Assembly (NCBI GenBank): GCA_014138095.1
Contig: JACGXE010000003.1
Coordinates: 186,001-250,000, forward strand
Direction: 5' to 3'
Length of the DNA: 64,000 nt
Source: Ochrobactrum sp. RH2CCR150
GTDB taxonomy: Bacteria > Pseudomonadota > Alphaproteobacteria > Rhizobiales > Rhizobiaceae
This document shows, piece by piece, positions 56,108 through 64,000 of this stretch. Position 1 is the stretch's first letter, and each line of letters begins with the position of its first letter. The notes beneath the pieces are model-generated. The model did not search any database. It was not told the DNA's origin and saw only the letters and a list, made by a program, of their open reading frames with translations. The position numbers were made by a program, and so were the translations under genes.

Positions 56108-56327
56108 CTTGACACTTGTTCGCGAACCCCTTAAACGACCGCTCACACCGGCGGAAACGCTGGTGGTGACTGAAGCCTACGGGCTGAAAAAAATGCGCGG
56201 GTGTAGCTCAGTTGGTTAGAGTGCCGGCCTGTCACGCCGGAGGTCGCGGGTTCGAGCCCCGTCACTCGCGCCACTTTCCTTCAACACAATCAAATGTACT
56301 GTTGAACTGAAAGTGGCGCTCCACGCC
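56108..56327 (+). repeat. Tandem-duplicated tRNA-Asp unit, copy 2
   Basis: Second copy of the 218-base unit, with an extra A before the tRNA and a few substitutions (for example GACGG to GGCGG upstream of the tRNA). The 149 bases between copies are unrelated to the unit and contain no gene. Confidence 0.9.
56197..56273 (+). tRNA. tRNA-Asp (GTC), copy 2
   Basis: 77 bases identical to copy 1, with its own promoter (TTGACA at 56109) and 3' hairpin. Confidence 0.96.
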
Positions 56328-56432
56328 ATTTTGCAAAACGTCTTTCCAGAGATAGCCAAGAGAAACTGCCAACCTTGCGCAGACAGATTTCATCCGCTGG
56401 CCGGTTTGCGTTTATGCGTGCGCAAGCATCTA

Positions 56433-56528
56433 TTATCGGGAGAATTGTTTCCAGGAGAGATAGGCGACCGAAAGAACGATCGCACCGATCACGAGAAGGT
56501 CGCCGCCGGCGAGCAGAAAATGCTGCAT
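56433..56528 (-). CDS. 31-residue single-helix membrane peptide
   Basis: ATG 56528 with a near-perfect ribosome site GGGAGG seven bases upstream, and a clean stop. The peptide is one transmembrane helix (GGDLLVIGAIVLSVAYLSW) with a short basic tail (KQFSR), giving a predicted N-out/C-in orientation. Its size and form recall small subunits or regulators of membrane complexes (CydX, KdpF type), but it matches neither and no partner gene is adjacent. A longer in-frame extension upstream lacks a ribosome site. Confidence 0.65.
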   Translation of the reverse strand: MQHFLLAGGDLLVIGAIVLSVAYLSWKQFSR

Positions 56529-57168
56529 ATGTGACCTCCCTTCGATTCCGGTTCCAAACAATGTCTTTATGATAAAGTCTGCGGTGCCGATCTGAAGGCA
56601 TGGCTTAGCGCACTGCGACGGTCCCGGACTATTTCCATTCTCCATATTGCTGCCTACGCGAAAGAAATTTTGCGCGTGCTGCGACGTGGCGTTTTGTGGA
56701 AAACGCATATGCGATGTCGGGGAGGAGGGAGATCGATTGTCGCAGCACGCTTATATTTATCGCTTGGGCTGCGGCTTGGAACACTGCAAGCAGACGTACT
56801 TTATTTATATAGGCGATGATTCTCTTTGCTGTTGTCAGCGAGAATGCATCGTGAGACATTGCCTCACAAAATTATGATCTTACTGTGCCATCATGGGGCT
56901 GAACGGGTTCAGCCGGGTTATTCGGGGGTAAGGCCACGCCTTATTAAGCATCTCGACCCGACTATGCCCACCTGAAGGCGCTGGAGGGGTTGCGCTTCAA
57001 CGCGGGCTGCGCTAACCGTCCCCGCGAAAGCGCTTAGTTCGCACGGCATGCCTTTTGAAGCTGCTTGGGGCGACGAGGTTGCAACAGATGCAATGTGTCG
57101 CATGGTCGTGGGCTTCAAAAAGCTTATGACAGGCGGCGCAGCCTCGTATTCAAGCCGGATAAAGGATC
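56529..57168. other. Gene-free region upstream of nuoA
   Basis: 640 bases without a supported gene; short frames here have no ribosome site or family features. The nuo promoter must lie here, and AAAGGA directly precedes the nuoA ATG. No riboswitch or RNA gene was recognised. Confidence 0.4.
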
Positions 57169-57534
57169 ATGAACGAGCTTTTAAGTTCCTACTTGCCGAT
57201 TGTCATCTTTCTCGGCATCGCAATGGTAATCGGTGTAGCCCTTCTGGTTGCGCCGTTCCTCGTCGCATATAGACAGCCAGACCCGGAAAAGCTTTCAGCT
57301 TACGAGTGCGGCTTCAATGCCTTCGATGACGCCCGTATGAAATTCGACATTCGTTTCTATCTCGTGTCGATTCTCTTCATCATCTTCGATCTTGAAGTCG
57401 CCTTCCTGTTTCCGTGGGCTGTGTCCTTCGGTTCCATTGGCTGGTTCGGCTTTGCGTCGATGATGGTGTTCCTTGGCGTCCTCACCATCGGCTTCATCTA
57501 TGAATGGAAGAAGGGAGCGCTGGAATGGGATTGA
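57169..57534 (+). CDS. nuoA: NADH-quinone oxidoreductase subunit A
   Basis: 121 residues, three transmembrane helices. [46 protein letters not shown] is a NuoA hallmark region (positions about 36-80, Cys loop between helices 1 and 2). First gene of the complex I operon; overlaps nuoB by ten bases. Confidence 0.97.
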   Translation: MNELLSSYLPIVIFLGIAMVIGVALLVAPFLVAYRQPDPEKLSAYECGFNAFDDARMKFDIRFYLVSILFIIFDLEVAFLFPWAVSFGSIGWFGFASMMVFLGVLTIGFIYEWKKGALEWD

Positions 57535-58106
57535 CCACAGCCAACACCACACTCGTGGCTCCGCAGCCGAAGGGCATTCTTGACCCGCGTACGGGCAAGC
57601 CTGTCGGCTCCGACGATGCTTTCTTCAACGATCTGAACAGCGAACTGTCCGACAAGGGTTTCATCGTCACATCTGCTGACGCTTTGATCACCTGGGCGCG
57701 TACCGGTTCGCTGATGTGGATGACCTTCGGTCTCGCATGCTGCGCCGTGGAAATGATGCACATCTCCATGCCGCGCTACGACGCCGAACGCTTCGGTATC
57801 GCACCACGTGCGTCTCCGCGTCAGTCCGACGTGATGATCGTTGCAGGCACGCTGACCAACAAGATGGCGCCCGCTCTGCGCAAGGTCTACGACCAGATGC
57901 CCGAGCCGCGCTATGTGATCTCGATGGGCTCCTGCGCCAATGGCGGCGGCTACTACCACTATTCCTATTCGGTGGTTCGTGGCTGCGATCGCGTGGTTCC
58001 GGTCGATATCTACGTACCGGGCTGCCCGCCCACTGCGGAAGCGCTGCTTTACGGCATTCTCATGCTGCAGAAGAAGATCCGCCGCACGGGTACGATCGAG
58101 CGTTAA
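57525..58106 (+). CDS. nuoB: NADH-quinone oxidoreductase subunit B
   Basis: 193 residues from ATG 57525 (AAGGGAG upstream, inside the end of nuoA); ATG 57504 is rejected. Iron-sulfur cluster N2 ligands are in [21 protein letters not shown] and [15 protein letters not shown]. Passes electrons to quinone at the membrane interface. A 128-base gap separates it from nuoC. Confidence 0.97.
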   Translation: MGLTTANTTLVAPQPKGILDPRTGKPVGSDDAFFNDLNSELSDKGFIVTSADALITWARTGSLMWMTFGLACCAVEMMHISMPRYDAERFGIAPRASPRQSDVMIVAGTLTNKMAPALRKVYDQMPEPRYVISMGSCANGGGYYHYSYSVVRGCDRVVPVDIYVPGCPPTAEALLYGILMLQKKIRRTGTIER

Positions 58107-58234
58107 TCCGGTCCCCGGACCGGTTTGCGCCATACAGGTTTTGTTAGGGTTCGACTGACACCGCCGCGTGGGATTTCTCCCAAAAGTCTCCCAAGGCAAG
58201 TGCAGTGTGAGTTCTAAATAAGGAAGTTAGGGAA

Positions 58235-58843
58235 ATGAGCGAAGAAGCTCTCGGTGAACTTTCCGGCTACATCAAAGAACGCCTCGGCGATGCAATCGAA
58301 GAGGCGAAGCTGGCCTATGGCGAGCTGACGCTTTGCGTGCCGGTGACGAGCCTTATCAGCGTTCTGACCTTCCTGCGTGACGATGTGCAGTGCCAGTTCG
58401 TCAATCTGACGGACATTTCCGGCGTTGACTATCCGCAGCGCGCCAATCGCTTTGATGTGGTCTATCAGCTGATGTCTCCGCGTCAGAACCAGCGCATCCG
58501 CGTCAAAGTTCAGGCCGATGAAGACACGCTGGTTCCGTCGGCGGTCTCGGTTTTCGTGGGTGCCGAATGGTACGAACGCGAGGCCTACGATATGTATGGC
58601 ATGCTATTCTCCGGCCATCCGGATCTGCGTCGCCTTCTGACCGACTACGGTTTCGAAGGCCATCCGCTGCGCAAGGATTTCCCGCTGACCGGCTTTGTGG
58701 AAGTGCGTTACAGCGACGAGCTGAAGCGCGTGATCTACGAACCTGTCGAACTGCGTCAGGAATTCCGCAATTTCGATTTTCTCTCGCCATGGGAAGGGAC
58801 GGATTACGTCCTGCCGGGCGATGAGAAGGCAAAGACGAACTGA
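58235..58843 (+). CDS. nuoC: NADH-quinone oxidoreductase subunit C
   Basis: 202 residues. [46 protein letters not shown] is the complex I 30-kDa signature region (about 108-153). Separate from NuoD, as in alphaproteobacteria and mitochondria, not fused as in E. coli. Confidence 0.97.
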   Translation: MSEEALGELSGYIKERLGDAIEEAKLAYGELTLCVPVTSLISVLTFLRDDVQCQFVNLTDISGVDYPQRANRFDVVYQLMSPRQNQRIRVKVQADEDTLVPSAVSVFVGAEWYEREAYDMYGMLFSGHPDLRRLLTDYGFEGHPLRKDFPLTGFVEVRYSDELKRVIYEPVELRQEFRNFDFLSPWEGTDYVLPGDEKAKTN

Positions 58844-58860
58844 GCGACGGGAAGCTGAAC

Positions 58861-60051
58861 ATGGCTGAGACTCAGGTCCGCAATTTCAATATTAACTTTG
58901 GTCCGCAGCATCCTGCCGCGCACGGTGTGCTGCGTCTGGTGCTTGAGCTCGACGGCGAAGTCGTCGACCGCGTCGATCCGCATATCGGTCTGCTGCATCG
59001 CGGCACCGAGAAGCTGATGGAAGCCAAGACCTATCTTCAGGCTGTGCCTTATCTCGACCGCCTCGACTATGTGGCGCCGATGAATCAGGAGCACGCCTAT
59101 GCGCTTGCCGTCGAACGCCTTATGGGCATCGATGTGCCGAAGCGCGGTCAGCTGATCCGTGTTCTCTATTCGGAAATCGGCCGCATTCTGAACCACCTTC
59201 TGAACGTGACCACGCAGGCCATGGACGTTGGCGCATTGACGCCGCCGCTCTGGGGCTTCGAAGAGCGCGAAAAGCTGATGGTGTTCTACGAACGCGCCTG
59301 TGGCGCACGTATGCACGCTGCTTATTTCCGTCCGGGCGGCGTCCATCAGGACCTGCCGGATCAGCTCGTTGAAGACATCGGCAACTGGATCGATCCGTTC
59401 TTCACGACGCTCAACAATCTCGATGACCTCATCACGCCAAACCGCATTTTCAAGCAGCGTAACGTCGATATCGGCGTTGTGAAGCTGGAAGATGCTTGGG
59501 CATGGGGCTTCTCGGGCGTCATGGTTCGCGGTTCGGGCGCTGCATGGGATCTGCGCAAGTCGCAGCCTTATGAGTGCTACAACGAGATGGAATTCGATAT
59601 TCCAATCGGCAAGAACGGCGACTGCTACGACCGCTACCTGATCCGCATGGAAGAAATGCGCCAGTCGGCTCGTATCATGCGCCAGTGCGTTGACCTGCTT
59701 CTCGGCAAGGAACGCGTCGGTCCGGTTTCCAATACCGACAACAAGATTGTGCCGCCGAAGCGCGGCGAGATGAAGCGTTCGATGGAAGCGCTCATCCACC
59801 ACTTCAAGCTTTACACGGAAGGCTACCATGTGCCTGCCGGTGAAGTTTACGCAGCAGTTGAAGCCCCGAAGGGCGAATTTGGCGTCTTCCTCGTTTCGGA
59901 CGGCTCCAACAAGCCTTATCGCTGCAAGCTGCGCGCTCCGGGCTTTGCCCATCTTCAAGCCATGGATTTCCTGTGCCGCGGCCATATGCTGGCTGACGTG
60001 TCGGCAATTCTTGGCTCGCTCGATATCGTGTTTGGTGAGGTTGACCGCTGA
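58861..60051 (+). CDS. nuoD: NADH-quinone oxidoreductase subunit D
   Basis: 396 residues. [20 protein letters not shown] is the 49-kDa subunit start; [12 protein letters not shown] and [18 protein letters not shown] follow. Forms the quinone-binding pocket with NuoB. Its stop overlaps the nuoE ATG by one base. Confidence 0.98.
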   Translation: MAETQVRNFNINFGPQHPAAHGVLRLVLELDGEVVDRVDPHIGLLHRGTEKLMEAKTYLQAVPYLDRLDYVAPMNQEHAYALAVERLMGIDVPKRGQLIRVLYSEIGRILNHLLNVTTQAMDVGALTPPLWGFEEREKLMVFYERACGARMHAAYFRPGGVHQDLPDQLVEDIGNWIDPFFTTLNNLDDLITPNRIFKQRNVDIGVVKLEDAWAWGFSGVMVRGSGAAWDLRKSQPYECYNEMEFDIPIGKNGDCYDRYLIRMEEMRQSARIMRQCVDLLLGKERVGPVSNTDNKIVPPKRGEMKRSMEALIHHFKLYTEGYHVPAGEVYAAVEAPKGEFGVFLVSDGSNKPYRCKLRAPGFAHLQAMDFLCRGHMLADVSAILGSLDIVFGEVDR

Positions 60052-61208
60052 TGTCCGTTCGCCGTCTCGCAGATGATGCCGTCCAGCCAGCCGCTTTCGC
60101 GTTCAACGCGGAAAATCAGGTCTGGGCGCACAAGACGATCGCAAAATTCCCAGAAAGCCGTCAGCAGTCGGCTGTTATTCCGTTGCTCATGCGTGCGCAG
60201 GAGCAGGACGGCTGGGTCACGAAAGCTGCCATTGAACACGTAGCAGCCATGCTCGACATGCCGCTGATCCGTGTTCTGGAAGTAGCCACTTTCTATACGC
60301 AGTTTCAGCTGAAGCCGGTTGGCACGCGCGCTCACATTCAGGTTTGCGGTACGACCCCGTGCATGCTGCGCGGTTCGGAAGCGCTGATGGATGTTTGCCG
60401 TCACAAGATCAACCACGACCCGTTCGAGACCAATGCCGACGGTACGCTGTCGTGGGAAGAAGTCGAATGCCAGGGCGCCTGCGCCAATGCACCGATGGTC
60501 ATGATCTTCAAGGACGCCTATGAAGATCTGACGCCGGAACGCCTGGCTGAAATCATCGACGCTTTCGAAACTGGCAAGGGCGATACCGTCAAGCCAGGTC
60601 CGCAGGAAGACCGCGTGACGTCTGAGCCGATCAACGGCCTGACTTCGCTGACTGAAGATCTGGACTATAAGAAAATCGGTCTCGAAACCCGCAAGGCATC
60701 GGATGCCGCGACTGCCAAGGCGAAGGCCGAAGCGGAAGCAAAGGCCAAGGCGGAAGCTGAAGCCAAGGCTGCCGAAGAAGCGAAGACTGTCGCACCATCG
60801 AACGCTGCCAAGCCGGTTACCAATGCGCCTGAAACCGATCCGGCTCTGAAGACGCCTTCGGACGTCAAGGTGTCGAAGGCTGCCGAGAAGGCCGCTTCGG
60901 TCGATACGAAGCAGTCCTTCAAGCTCGACGATAGCAATCGCCCGGTTGCCATGGAGCGCCCGGAAGCCGTTGACGATCTGAAGCTGATCTCCGGCGTAGG
61001 CCCGAAGATTGAAGAAACCCTGCATGAGCTGGGCATCTTCACCTTCAAGCAGGTTGCTGCCTGGAAGAAAGCCGAGCGTGAATGGGTTGACGGTTATCTC
61101 AGCTTCCACGGTCGCATCGAGCGTGAAGAATGGGTAAAGCAAGCCAAGGCTTTGGCCAAGGGCGGCGTCGAGGAATACATCAAGGTATTCGGAAAGAAGC
61201 CGGTATGA
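60051..61208 (+). CDS. nuoE: NADH-quinone oxidoreductase subunit E with long C-terminal extension
   Basis: 385 residues, more than twice the E. coli NuoE (166). Residues to about 190 are the 24-kDa subunit with the 2Fe-2S ligands in CGTTPCMLRG and CQGACANAPM. An Ala/Glu/Lys-rich linker (about 215-250) follows, then a helix-hairpin-helix-like domain (LKLISGVGPKIEETLHELGI, about 308-327, and WVDGYLSFHGRIEREEWVKQA). Such extensions are common in rhizobial NuoE; their role is unknown. Confidence 0.95.
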   Translation: MSVRRLADDAVQPAAFAFNAENQVWAHKTIAKFPESRQQSAVIPLLMRAQEQDGWVTKAAIEHVAAMLDMPLIRVLEVATFYTQFQLKPVGTRAHIQVCGTTPCMLRGSEALMDVCRHKINHDPFETNADGTLSWEEVECQGACANAPMVMIFKDAYEDLTPERLAEIIDAFETGKGDTVKPGPQEDRVTSEPINGLTSLTEDLDYKKIGLETRKASDAATAKAKAEAEAKAKAEAEAKAAEEAKTVAPSNAAKPVTNAPETDPALKTPSDVKVSKAAEKAASVDTKQSFKLDDSNRPVAMERPEAVDDLKLISGVGPKIEETLHELGIFTFKQVAAWKKAEREWVDGYLSFHGRIEREEWVKQAKALAKGGVEEYIKVFGKKPV

Positions 61209-61249
61209 TGACTTCGATATTCGCAAACACGAACGGAAACAGGTGAGAC

Positions 61250-62557
61250 ATGCTGGCTGATAAAGATCGCATCTTCACCAATATTTACGGCTTCAAGGAT
61301 CGCTCTCTCAAGGGTGCCATGGCTCGCGGCCATTGGGACAACACCAAGGGCTTCATTGAAAAGGGCCGTGACTGGATCATCGACGAGATGAAAGCGTCGG
61401 GCCTGCGTGGCCGTGGCGGCGCTGGCTTCCCGACGGGTCTCAAGTGGTCGTTCATGCCCAAGCAGAGCGATGGTCGCCCGCATTATCTCGTCGTCAATGC
61501 TGACGAATCCGAGCCGGGCACCTGTAAGGACCGCGAAATTCTGCGCCACGATCCGCATACGCTGATCGAAGGCTGCGTGATCGCCGGTTGCGCCATGGGT
61601 GCACACACCGCCTATATCTATATCCGCGGCGAGTTCATGCGTGAGCGTGAAGCCCTGCAGGCAGCAATCGACGAGTGCTACGACGCCGGTCTGCTTGGCA
61701 AGGATAACAAGTGCGGCTGGGATATGGACATTTTTGTCTCCCACGGCGCTGGCGCTTATATCTGCGGTGAAGAAACCGCGCTGCTCGAAAGCCTTGAGGG
61801 CAAGAAGGGCCAGCCGCGGCTGAAGCCGCCATTCCCGGCCAATATGGGTCTGTACGGCTGCCCGACCACCGTGAACAACGTGGAATCGATTGCGGTAGCG
61901 CCGACGATCCTGCGTCGCGGCGGTGCATGGTTCTCGTCCATCGGTCGTCCGAACAATGTCGGTACCAAGCTGTTCCAGATTTCTGGTCATGTGAACACGC
62001 CTAGCGTGGTGGAAGAAGGCCTCGGCATTTCGTTCCGCGAACTGATTGAAAAGCACGCTGGCGGCATTCGCGGTGGCTGGGACAATCTGCTGGCGGTTAT
62101 TCCCGGCGGCGCATCGTGCCCGGTCATCAAGGGCGAAGACATGATGGACGCCATCATGGATTTCGACGGCATGCGCGACAAGAAATCGTCGTTCGGCACC
62201 GGCGGCCTGATTGTCATGGACAAGTCCACTGACATCATCAAGGCGATTGCCCGTCTGTCGGCGTTCTTCAAGCATGAAAGCTGCGGCCAGTGCACGCCGT
62301 GCCGTGAAGGAACCGGCTGGATGTGGCGCGTCATGGAACGCATGGTCAAGGGCAACGCGCAGAAGCGTGAAATCGACATGCTGTTCGATGTGACCAAGCA
62401 GATTGAAGGTCATACGATTTGTGCGCTTGGCGATGCGGCTGCATGGCCAATTCAGGGTCTGATCCGCAATTTCCGTCCGGAAATTGAAAAGCGCATTGAT
62501 GATTACACACGCAACGCCGTTCAGAGCCGCAATATCCGTCTGGAAGCAGCGGAATAA
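61250..62557 (+). CDS. nuoF: NADH-quinone oxidoreductase subunit F
   Basis: 435 residues. [18 protein letters not shown] and [15 protein letters not shown] bind FMN and [19 protein letters not shown] with a later [10 protein letters not shown] Cys ligates the N3 4Fe-4S cluster. Entry point for NADH electrons. 41 bases after nuoE. Confidence 0.98.
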   Translation: MLADKDRIFTNIYGFKDRSLKGAMARGHWDNTKGFIEKGRDWIIDEMKASGLRGRGGAGFPTGLKWSFMPKQSDGRPHYLVVNADESEPGTCKDREILRHDPHTLIEGCVIAGCAMGAHTAYIYIRGEFMREREALQAAIDECYDAGLLGKDNKCGWDMDIFVSHGAGAYICGEETALLESLEGKKGQPRLKPPFPANMGLYGCPTTVNNVESIAVAPTILRRGGAWFSSIGRPNNVGTKLFQISGHVNTPSVVEEGLGISFRELIEKHAGGIRGGWDNLLAVIPGGASCPVIKGEDMMDAIMDFDGMRDKKSSFGTGGLIVMDKSTDIIKAIARLSAFFKHESCGQCTPCREGTGWMWRVMERMVKGNAQKREIDMLFDVTKQIEGHTICALGDAAAWPIQGLIRNFRPEIEKRIDDYTRNAVQSRNIRLEAAE

Positions 62558-62650
62558 GGCTTAAACGAGTTGCGTTGAGCCTGCCCGGGTAGGGAAGGCG
62601 GAAAAGTTTGACGTCTAGATTGCGGCACGAGCCGCAGGTTTGGAAAAGCG

Positions 62651-64000
62651 ATGGCAAAGATCAAGGTTGACGGCACAGAGATCGAAGTACCCGATCACTA
62701 TACGCTCCTTCAGGCTGCCGAAGCCGCAGGCGCTGAAGTGCCGCGTTTTTGTTTCCACGAACGGCTTTCCATCGCTGGAAATTGCCGTATGTGCCTGGTT
62801 GAGGTGAAGGGTGGACCGCCGAAGCCGGCGGCATCCTGCGCTATGGGCGTGCGCGATCTGCGTCCCGGCCCGAATGGCGAAGCACCTGAAATCTTCACCA
62901 ACACGCCGATGGTCAAGAAGGCCCGCGAAGGCGTGATGGAATTTCTGCTCATCAACCACCCGCTGGATTGCCCGATCTGCGATCAGGGTGGCGAGTGCGA
63001 TCTGCAGGATCAGGCAATGGCTTTTGGCACCGACGGTTCGCGCTATCGCGAGAACAAGCGCGCTGTCGAAAACAAATATATCGGCCCGCTCGTCAAGACG
63101 GTGATGACGCGCTGCATTCACTGCACGCGCTGCGTCCGCTTCACGACCGAAGTTGCTGGCATTTCCGAACTCGGCCTCATTGGCCGTGGTGAGGACGCCG
63201 AGATCACCACTTATCTCGAGCGCGCCATGACGTCGGAACTGCAGGGCAATGTCATCGATCTTTGCCCGGTTGGCGCTTTGACCTCGCGTCCTTATGCATT
63301 CCAGGCCCGTCCGTGGGAACTGAACAAGACTGAAACCATCGATGTGATGGATGCAGTCGGTTCCAACATCCGCGTCGACACCCGTGGCCGTGAAGTGATG
63401 CGCGTCATGCCGCGCGTCAACGAAGCGGTGAACGAAGAGTGGATTTCGGACAAGACCCGCTTCATCTGGGACGGCCTGCGCACCCAGCGCCTCGACCGCC
63501 CTTATGTTCGCAAGGATGGCCGTCTGGTCGCCGCAAGCTGGCCGGAAGCTTTCTCCGCTATCGCTGCCAAGGTTTCCGCAACTTCTGCCGACAAGATTGG
63601 CGCTGTTGCAGGCGATCTGGCTTCGGTTGAAGAAATCTACGCACTGAAGAACCTGATGGGTTCGCTCGGCTCCGCCAATATCGATAGCCGTCAGGATGGC
63701 GCAGCCCTCGATCCAGCTCTGGGTCGTGCAAGCTATCTCTTTAACGCGACGATCGAAGGCATTGAAAACGCTGATGCTCTGCTCATCATCGGTTCCAATC
63801 CGCGCGTTGAAGCTGCCGTTCTGAACGCACGTATTCGCAAGCGTCAGCGCATGGGCCATTTCCCGGTCGCTCTGATCGGCGAACAGGCTGAACTGCGCTA
63901 CGAATACGAATATCTCGGCGCCGGTGCAGATACGCTTGGCTCGCTCGCCGCTGGCAAGAACGCTTTCCGCGATGTGCTGGCCAAGGCTGAACGTCCGCTG
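62651..64000 (+). CDS. nuoG: NADH-quinone oxidoreductase subunit G (3' end outside window)
   Basis: 450 codons visible from ATG 62651, preceded by GGAAAAGCG, and the frame is open at the right edge. N-terminal 2Fe-2S ferredoxin domain ([20 protein letters not shown]), His-Cys3 4Fe-4S motif ([19 protein letters not shown]), and [10 protein letters not shown] for a further 4Fe-4S cluster; then the start of the molybdopterin-like domain. Largest peripheral-arm subunit of complex I. Confidence 0.97.
   Translation, partial: MAKIKVDGTEIEVPDHYTLLQAAEAAGAEVPRFCFHERLSIAGNCRMCLVEVKGGPPKPAASCAMGVRDLRPGPNGEAPEIFTNTPMVKKAREGVMEFLLINHPLDCPICDQGGECDLQDQAMAFGTDGSRYRENKRAVENKYIGPLVKTVMTRCIHCTRCVRFTTEVAGISELGLIGRGEDAEITTYLERAMTSELQGNVIDLCPVGALTSRPYAFQARPWELNKTETIDVMDAVGSNIRVDTRGREVMRVMPRVNEAVNEEWISDKTRFIWDGLRTQRLDRPYVRKDGRLVAASWPEAFSAIAAKVSATSADKIGAVAGDLASVEEIYALKNLMGSLGSANIDSRQDGAALDPALGRASYLFNATIEGIENADALLIIGSNPRVEAAVLNARIRKRQRMGHFPVALIGEQAELRYEYEYLGAGADTLGSLAAGKNAFRDVLAKAERPL

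Noticed and set aside
58804-61226. Two long antisense frames (393 and 423 codons) over nuoD and nuoE
   Set aside because: Both lie opposite unmistakable complex I genes, have no family features and no proper start context.

Overview
The window looks like chromosomal DNA of a member of the Brucellaceae (Brucella/Ochrobactrum group, Hyphomicrobiales). Pointers are the nuoABCDEFG order with an alphaproteobacterial NuoE carrying a long C-terminal extension, a DUF2842 protein, rplM-rpsI, a stand-alone Flp pilin, and protein sequences of strongly Brucella-like character. Assignment is from recognition of sequence, not from a search.

Region 1 (1 to about 21,410) is accessory DNA, visibly richer in A+T up to about 11 kb. 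It opens with a three-gene site-specific recombinase cassette (two large tyrosine recombinases plus a small helical protein, in the style of Tn554 tnpABC or the 'trio' recombinase modules of defence islands). Behind it sit a SIR2-HerA antiphage pair, then an unusual overlapping triplet (GNAT fused to a PUA-like domain, an ASCH protein, an adenylate-kinase-like P-loop protein), and, convergent to it, a second GNAT overlapping a C-terminally membrane-anchored protein of unknown function. Two arsenic operons follow: arsR-arsC(phosphatase type)-acr3-arsC(glutaredoxin type)-arsH, and a divergent arsR / DUF6428-MFS-flavin monooxygenase set. A tail of small unknowns (zinc-ribbon protein, XRE regulator with phased operator-like repeats, DUF6634-like protein, metallophosphoesterase) leads to the right edge, where a tRNA-Pro(GGG) has been broken and a complete tRNA-Pro lies beside it on the island side, bracketed by long inverted arms.

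Region 2 (21.6 to 30.4 kb) is a surface-polysaccharide locus: O-antigen-ligase-like protein, undecaprenyl-phosphate sugar transferase, GT4 glycosyltransferase and an export lipoprotein on the minus strand, divergent from a Wzc/ExoP-like chain-length protein whose kinase P-loop is degenerate, followed by a FemAB/CelD-like acyltransferase.

Region 3 (30.4 to 45.2 kb) is housekeeping: ctaA (haem A synthesis), argC, an agmatinase-family gene, a large GDSL-esterase autotransporter, rpsI/rplM, a metY-like sulfhydrylase, small envelope proteins, a Flp pilin, tRNA-Val and a haloperoxidase-like hydrolase.

Region 4 (45.4 to 55.4 kb) holds a complete branched-chain-amino-acid-type ABC transporter (livK-HMGF), pobA with a divergent AraC-type regulator, a GAF-LytTR regulator and an alpha-ketoglutarate-semialdehyde dehydrogenase, consistent with catabolism of aromatic and sugar acids. 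Region 5 (55.7 to 64 kb) carries a tandem duplication of a tRNA-Asp transcription unit, a 31-residue membrane peptide, and the start of the complex I operon, with nuoG running off the right edge.
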